Source: Enoplolaimus lenunculus
Lineage: Eukaryota > Nematoda > Enoplea > Enoplida > Thoracostomopsidae
Reading direction: 5' to 3'
Assembly: GCA_030248215.1 (NCBI GenBank)
Contig: JASANG010002916.1
Coordinates: forward strand, 1 to 64,000
Length of the DNA: 64,000 nt
Shown here one piece after another: positions 57,926-64,000 of this stretch. The notes under the pieces were generated by a model. It saw only the letters and a list, made by a program, of their open reading frames with translations, was not told the DNA's origin and did not search any database. Both the position numbers and the translations under genes were made by a program. Within the stretch, counting starts at the first letter, position 1; each line of letters starts with the position of its first letter.

Positions 57926-59640
57926 TTCTAAACATCCGAGTTAATAGCGAGAGCAAATGGGTGAGAAAAAGCATAATCATAATTGGCCCAAAATGCACAC
58001 TGTTGCAGTGGCAATGGAGTATCTAGAATTTTATGTTGAGGAAGTCTTCCTTGGCTGCATTTGCGACCGAGCGTTTCGAGCGAGAAACACTTTTGTATGT
58101 TACCTGGTATATATGTTCTAATGAATTATGTCAAAAACAAAATTCTATTTTGAGTGCTTTTCGCGCTTCAAGCTTCTTTCAAAACGCTTTCCTTGTATCA
58201 AAGCGTTAACGCTTCTGAGCGTTTTCTACATTCTCAATACGATGGCACTCGAGTGGTGTTTGAGTGTACAATACAGCAAACTTTTATGCAAATTTCTCGT
58301 ATATGGTTCATCCACATAATAATGCTCGCAATACTGTAAAAATTGTCCAAGTCTGGGCAAGGACCTATGTCATTTTCATTAACTATGCGGGAAGGATATT
58401 ATGTTATATTTAGAACTAGTCCCTTTACAGAGTCCAAGGACAACGCAGAAATTGTGCTTACGTAATTTCCTAATGTCGTTTTAATACGGCCACAGTACAG
58501 AGTGTGTAAATGTCCTTGCACTATAACGATACACTGCTCGAAGAGACCATTGTTGCACATTTGTTTTAGCAGTAGCTATTACACAAAAAATTAAAAATTA
58601 TTTCGCAGACACATCGCTGTAGTGAGTCTGCGCGTTATAACGGTCCCTAATGGGGACTTTGTCCCTACTCCTTGGCAACACTGTGAGGACAAAACCGGCT
58701 ATCTAAGTACAGAAGACAAAACCAGCTATTTAAGTAAGTACATGGTATATGTGTTGTCATCACTCTTGTAGCATCGTTTTTTGGCACTAGTCCTAGCGGG
58801 GTGGGTGGACAGTGTATTTCAACTACGATCGCATTATTATGTGGATAACCTAATACAAACAACACATTTTAATGAACGCACATACGTGTACAAAAAATGC
58901 CTACATTTATATTGAGTTTTAAATATTCTATGTCATTTAGATCCCACGCGAAAAGGGTTTGTATTTTTTGTCATAATTCCCTCAATCTGCGATTACTGTT
59001 AAAGTACAGTTTTTCTTGTTTATTTTGAAATTTTGGTATATATCACTTATATCAGCTTGTAGGTCCCTGTGACAGTGGCGTACCTATCCAGAAATTTGGA
59101 TTTTACCGTGGGTCTTCATACTGAAAAAAACGACAAAATCGTTAACGATAATTCAATATATATGTAAATTTTAAGATGGTGCCAAGAAGATCCAAGCCTA
59201 GAATGCTTCGGTTAGTATAAAACGGACATGTTGCATATTCTAAAACTAAGTTTTTAGGCAAATCAAATGCCGAGATATAATATATAAAGTACAGGGTATA
59301 CCCGTAAAACGTTTATTACTGACTAAAATATAGAAATGGCATGCCTTAGAATTTAGAATAGTTTATGAAATAAGTTACATCAACAAATATATATAATATA
59401 TATGTATAATGTATATATGAATATAGAAAGATATATAAATATATGTATTCAGGTATGTCAAAACAGACTTGTAGCCTAGGTAAAAACTGGCATTAATTTT
59501 GCAAAAAAGTTCAAAGAAGGTAAAATAAAATCTAAAACTTTTTAGTAAGTATCGTTTAGTTTAAAACTCAGCTTCAATGCTTTTCTAAAGCAGAAAAAGC
59601 TTTTGTTTTCAGTCGTGGAAGAACTTCATGTTATTCATCC
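57926..59640. other. No gene seen
   Basis: AT-rich DNA with ORFs of at most 66 codons and a TATA microsatellite at 59,385-59,460. Confidence 0.5.
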
Positions 59641-59641
59641 C

Positions 59642-59876
59642 TTCACTGTAAATTCCAATGAGTTGATTAATTACTTCAGCTAGCGAGTTGGTTATTTCTG
59701 AATTAATATCACTAAATGTTAACTCGCTCTGAGTTGAGTAGTCTCTGGGTGAGTTGATTAATTAACTCATAATGATTTGAATCAACTCAAAATTCTGAGT
59801 TCTGATAGTCATAATTCAGACTGAGTGATGCAACTCTCATTCTGAATTAAAATCAACTCACTGAAATTTACAGTAT
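59642..59876. mobile_element. MITE with actgtaaattccaatgagttg ends
   Basis: cactgtaaattccaatgag and ctcactgaaatttacagt are inverted; the interior has many gagttgat / atcaactc motifs. It lies just past the stop of the protease gene. Confidence 0.7.
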
Positions 59877-59915
59877 TGCTACACCAGTGCTGTCAAATAG
59901 TGCTTCAATTTGCAT

Positions 59916-62900
59916 TTATTGATGGTTAGAAACCCATGAGAATTGAGGTTCGTAGCACTTGTCTCCACAATACATACAGTCTTCGGTGTTTTGAACGCCA
60001 TCTCGAACGAAATCAATAGAGCAATAAGAATGTTTGCAGTAGCAACCAGTCACTAAAAATCAACAGTTGATATTAATTCAGATGTTGCCATCAGGCACTG
60101 CGGGATCCAAGCGGGCCACCCAGGCCATCACCGGTATACAAGGATCAAAACCTAAATTTTGTATTTTAATCTAACCCCAACATTGTTTATACTTCTTGTT
60201 CAAAGATATTCGTGTCCGGCCGCTGTAGCCGTGAGATTCATTTTGGAACGAAATACCTCTTATCATAAAATGTTTGTTTGCGAACGAACGTAGATAACGA
60301 CCAGGTTATTGATAATGCCTGTAAAAATGCAATTTTTGTGTCTCTCCAGAAATTGCAAGCAGAGTGATTAACAATTGTTACCTGTATGTCGTCTAGCGTA
60401 AAATGAGCAGAAGACATCAGAGCTCAGGTCTTTAGCTAGCACTCAACTTGCTAAGGGAGCTATACATTTTCAGCACGGAAATACATGGCTTTTCGATGAC
60501 TTACAAGCAAGGTTGAAAATTTTTTTGTGGGCCAAAATTCTTCTATGGTGGTTTAGCCGGCCCTCACACCTCTGTGGGTACCGGTCCGTTGGAGACAATT
60601 GTTCTCTAGCGTCAAGCTCGCTGGTGTCGGCCTAAAATCTTCTGCTTATGCTTTAGATGCGGCTACATCATGGAGGGTGTCACCGTGGAAACGGAATACT
60701 GAAAATCATGCTTACTGTAATGAATGCTAGCACCAAAAACAGACTGTTCGACAAGTTCACGAGGTTCTCTCGTCTCATAACATGGCACATGATCGGAACA
60801 TTTGATTGGCCCGTCACCAAATGCGTAAGTACCTAAAAACAAAAATTATTTCTTTAGTAAACTGATTACATTGTTTAAAAATTACAATTAAAAAATTTTT
60901 GCATTCAACTTCAATGGTGGATCCAGGAATTTGTGACGAGCGCAGGGCGCAATATATGCATGCAGTGAAAAACATCGCGAGCCAAACGAGCGACACGCCA
61001 AGTGTAACTTTCGTATCCTAAAAGTAAAAATTTGAACGGTAGAGAGACTTCATGCGGGGTTCACGTCATAACTGCGGCAGCGGGGAACGCGTTTTGTCCC
61101 TATTACAAATGGCTAACATTTTGTCTACTAGTGTATTCGCTATCAAATTCAAAAAAAATTGAATTGTCGGCTATCTTGATGTGACATCTACTGTTTGTAC
61201 TGCAGTATGATGTGATATTCCAAAAATATTGTCTGTCAGTATCATATGATATGTTTGAAAATGTCGACAAGGTTGTGGTAAACTAGATTGCTTGTCCTGT
61301 AGATTGTTGTATGATACTAAAGTTCGAAATTTGAATTATTTGTACGTACTTATAAATAGATTTCAAGAAAATTTTTGCCAGAAACATAAACGTAGAAGCT
61401 AATTCAGTGTTCGAAACCATTTAATCCAACACGATCCTAACTGTTTACTGTTTTATTAGTGAATACAAATTACGTTGTCCTGCATAGTATCGTATGATAT
61501 TTAATGAAATTTTTGTATCTCATGTGATATTCGCATAAATGTCCTGTGGTATAATATGACACATGGCTATTAGTATACGATGGTCCCTCGAGATCAGTGA
61601 TTTGTAAGCCAATATCATGTGACGATCACATATGAATAAAGTTAATGTACAATTTGTGCCAGAGCGACAAGAAGGAACGTATTCCAGAACCGTCCGTTTG
61701 TACAAAGGTCATCTTGTTTCAGTGACCTGAGTATTAACTTTAACTTATTAAGCATGCTTTTAGAAAAGAAAATTAGTCGGTTTGCTAAACAAATACTTAA
61801 GTCTAGAGTTATACTTGAGTAAGATTTCAGAAACCTAGTCAATATATATTAGAGTTACCACATTTTCAGTGTAAAACAGCCACTTACCAGTCTCGCTTTC
61901 GCTGTCGTCTATTTTCGTCACTTCAGCGAACGCGAACGCATAACTCATCGGCACAGCGGCGTCGTACGGCAACCAAAACGTGCCATCCTTAAGCGGACCT
62001 GGTGGATTCATACCCCAGCTATTCTGCAGCTCCCACGCATGCTTCGAATCGTCCCATCCCATAAGGACACACGCGTGCCCTCCGCGGACCTGTCCTGCGT
62101 TCGCAGGATGCCGGTATACCTCACCGCTGTAGCCTCGCCAATAATTATAAAACGGATAATGCATCAAAAACGCCATATACCCAGGTCCTTTATGCCGAAT
62201 GGCGGCTTTAATTGAATTTTGGTCTGTCCACGAGTAAGTGACCCAGCTTTTGACCACATAAGGAACCGTTGAACAGTCACTGCACGCTGAGCTGTGAACA
62301 CGGTTATCACCATGGCCTGTGTAGGGTAAGCAAGATTCTTGAGCTGGGGGATGGTCTTCGAAATACGAGAATACCCTCATTGAGCCCCCTCGGCAGCCAG
62401 CTTGGCGTCGGTCACACGATATTGGCTGTTGTTCGGCGAGATCAAACGATTGGTTATAGTGGATCCGAATCAAAGCTTCTATGACACCGACGCTGGCGAA
62501 CGCGTAGCAAGAAGCACAACGCTGCTGATTGTTCACGGGACTTATTTTTCCTTGGTGTTTCCATGAAAATCGAGTTGGTTGAAGTTCTGAAATTCAGAAT
62601 TGAAAAATGTAAAAAATTTTTTTACGAATGTTTGAGTTAACAAAACTTGGATAGAAATTTTAAGTTTACGATAGAAACGTTTTTCAATTGCCAAATATAT
62701 CAATGTTCAAACTATTCGACAATACCTAAAAGCACCATAGCCAGTAGCATACGTTTAGGGGAGCTAAAATAAACTTGACTGGCGTACAAGGATTTCTGAT
62801 CACTTGCAAGCGAGGTTGAAACTTTTCTATAGGAAAGGCTAAACTTTATCTTCGGGTCTAGGCCCACCAACACGCCACCCTCTCACAACGGGCCCGTACT

Positions 62901-63338
62901 CTCCACACTTCTACAGACTTACCTGTCACTCCAGACCGCCCGATAGACCGCATCCGTGCGAAATACGTTTCCGCCGGCAACGCAACGTTTCCAAGCAAAT
63001 AATCAAATTCGTCATCGCCCAACGGTACGTCATTCTGCAGGACCCTGCCAGCGTTTTTCTGAATTTCGTCAGTCGACTCTATCACCTTGGCCTTATCTTC
63101 ACCCTGTGTTCGATTGCTTTGCTTTTGTCGCCGGTCAGGTGGCTTTCGTCTATTCTTGTTAAGTCTGCTCCGAATCCTTGCCAAACGTCCTTGACGCTCT
63201 TTGAGACGTTTCGCACGCCTTGCGGCCAATTCATGACGGCGACGGTCCCTTGCAGCCACTCGAGCAGCGGCTCGCTCCGGCGCTGTCAAACTCGCGCTAC
63301 CGGTTGCGGTTGGGTCAGTTAAATTTCGACCGCCAGGT
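59916..63338 (-). CDS. Papain-family cysteine protease with basic linker and Cys-rich tail (5' end not identified)
   Basis: Peptidase family C1A. Exons on the minus strand: 63,338-62,923; 62,586-61,888; 60,832-60,716; 60,052-59,916 (stop TAA), joining in phase 1. At least one upstream exon is missing, since the first seen enters in phase 2. The mature domain starts near LQPTRFSWKHQGKISPVNN. The catalytic Cys lies in QQRCASCYAF (usual Trp is Tyr), His in GGHACVLMGWDD, Asn in LQNSWGMN; all active-site residues are present. Before it lies an unusual Arg/Lys-rich segment (ERAAARVAARDRRRHELAAR), then DDEFDYLLG, possibly a propeptide end. After the protease domain, two small exons add about 85 residues with eight cysteines (IKCSDHVPC; TGCYCKHSYC; EDCMYCGDKC). 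This is a secreted or lysosomal enzyme by family; the tail could bind a partner or substrate. Confidence 0.85.
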
Positions 63339-63686
63339 CTGAAACAAAAAAACAGTATAGTGTCTTTATGGAATATTGTGTACCGCCACACAATATATAT
63401 ATATATTATCTGGGTAATAAATTCAATTTTTTTGGACTCAACGCACTCCTCGTTGAAACAGAAATGTTTTTGTCAGAGTTTCAGAATTGCTGTACAATTA
63501 GAAACAGGATTTGAAATAAAAGAGCATTAAAATACAATACGCTCAAGCGGACATGTTATAAATTTTGTTTCGTTTTTATGTAAGTCCGGTACATCGCTCA
63601 AATCAGCGCTGGAATAAAGATGACGGCCCGGGCCCCGGGCCACCATCGAAGTGGCATCCGCCAACGAAAATCGACGATATGTTACG

Positions 63687-63854
63687 ATGGATAGCAAGCC
63701 ATCAAAACCACGATGGGATGTTTGGGAAGTACTGATTGCGGTTTTCGGCGCCGTTATATACCAGCGTGTGTATAACACTTTTCCAAACCTTGTGAAAATC
63801 GTCGAATTTATCTTTATTTTGATGGTTTCCATAGGATTTGGATCAGGCAGCTAA
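63687..63854 (+). CDS. Possible small membrane protein, unrecognised
   Basis: 55-codon ORF starting MDSKPSKPRWDVWEVLIAV and ending in a hydrophobic stretch (IVEFIFILMVSIGFG) and GSGS. It looks like a single-pass membrane microprotein, but it may equally be chance or an exon of something larger. An antisense ORF overlaps it. No homolog recognised. Confidence 0.25.
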   Translation: MDSKPSKPRWDVWEVLIAVFGAVIYQRVYNTFPNLVKIVEFIFILMVSIGFGSGS

Positions 63855-63889
63855 GCCTTATCCACATATCCTATGTGATCACAAAGTTA

Positions 63890-64000
63890 TGGTCAAATTA
63901 ACCCTCCCGGCAAACGTGCGATTTAGCGAGTCAAATTTGATTCTGTTGGAGTCGAATTTGGTTCAGTTTGTGTAGTTCCGTAGAGCCATTTTTTGCAGTG
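63890..64000. mobile_element. TA-MITE, partial
   Basis: The right half only: aaacgtgcgatttagcgagtc, ggttcagtttgtgtag, and ccattttttgcagtg at the window edge. The left end is missing. Confidence 0.75.

Noticed and set aside
1447-64000. CRISPR-like spaced repeats, retroelement coding regions or virus-like genes
   Set aside because: The tandem arrays have no unique spacers. I see no reverse transcriptase, integrase, capsid or envelope motifs in any ORF.

Overview
This is invertebrate nuclear DNA. Genes are split by GT-AG introns, the sequence is AT-rich, and small non-autonomous DNA transposons (MITEs) are very dense. The genes (PIG-S, the U11/U12-65K protein RNPC3, a Tre1/moody-like receptor, a papain-family protease) fit a metazoan. 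RNPC3 implies that a U12 (minor) spliceosome is retained. Many MITEs carry (TTAGGC)n-like runs, the hexamer of nematode telomeres, so an ecdysozoan is plausible, but I cannot name a taxon.

The window is organised by a large inverted repeat. Arm A (about 4,590-16,407) and arm B (about 57,499-48,646) flank a 32 kb spacer. Both arms carry PIGS and the first exon of RNPC3. In arm A, PIGS is a pseudogene while RNPC3 is complete because it runs on into the spacer. In arm B, PIGS is intact (five exons, 611 codons) while RNPC3 is cut off 55 codons into exon 1. Arm-specific insertions sit opposite empty sites in the other arm: three in A (a minisatellite-bearing element, a hAT-like MITE, a decayed piggyBac) and one in B. 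They show target-site duplications directly and date the insertions after the duplication.

The left edge (1-4,590) holds repeats, including a 53-bp minisatellite. The spacer holds RNPC3 (16,243-19,309, +), a three-exon secreted helical protein of unknown family (23,450-20,099, -), a repeat desert with a nested 2-kb transposon (26,926-28,978), a 2.7-kb tract almost free of G on the + strand (32,830-35,530), and a six-exon class A GPCR (38,592-43,051, +). To the right of arm B lie tandem duplications and a papain-like protease with a cysteine-rich tail (63,338-59,916, -; its 5' end lies upstream).

The most interesting signal is a TA-flanked MITE family of about ten copies. Its inverted termini contain a consensus 5' splice site (ATG|GTGAGT) on one side and, by symmetry, a 3' splice site (TTTTTTGCAG|TG) on the other. 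Splicing would leave an 18-nt in-frame, stop-free scar, which is the behaviour expected of an introner. One copy sits exactly at an exon end of the GPCR gene.
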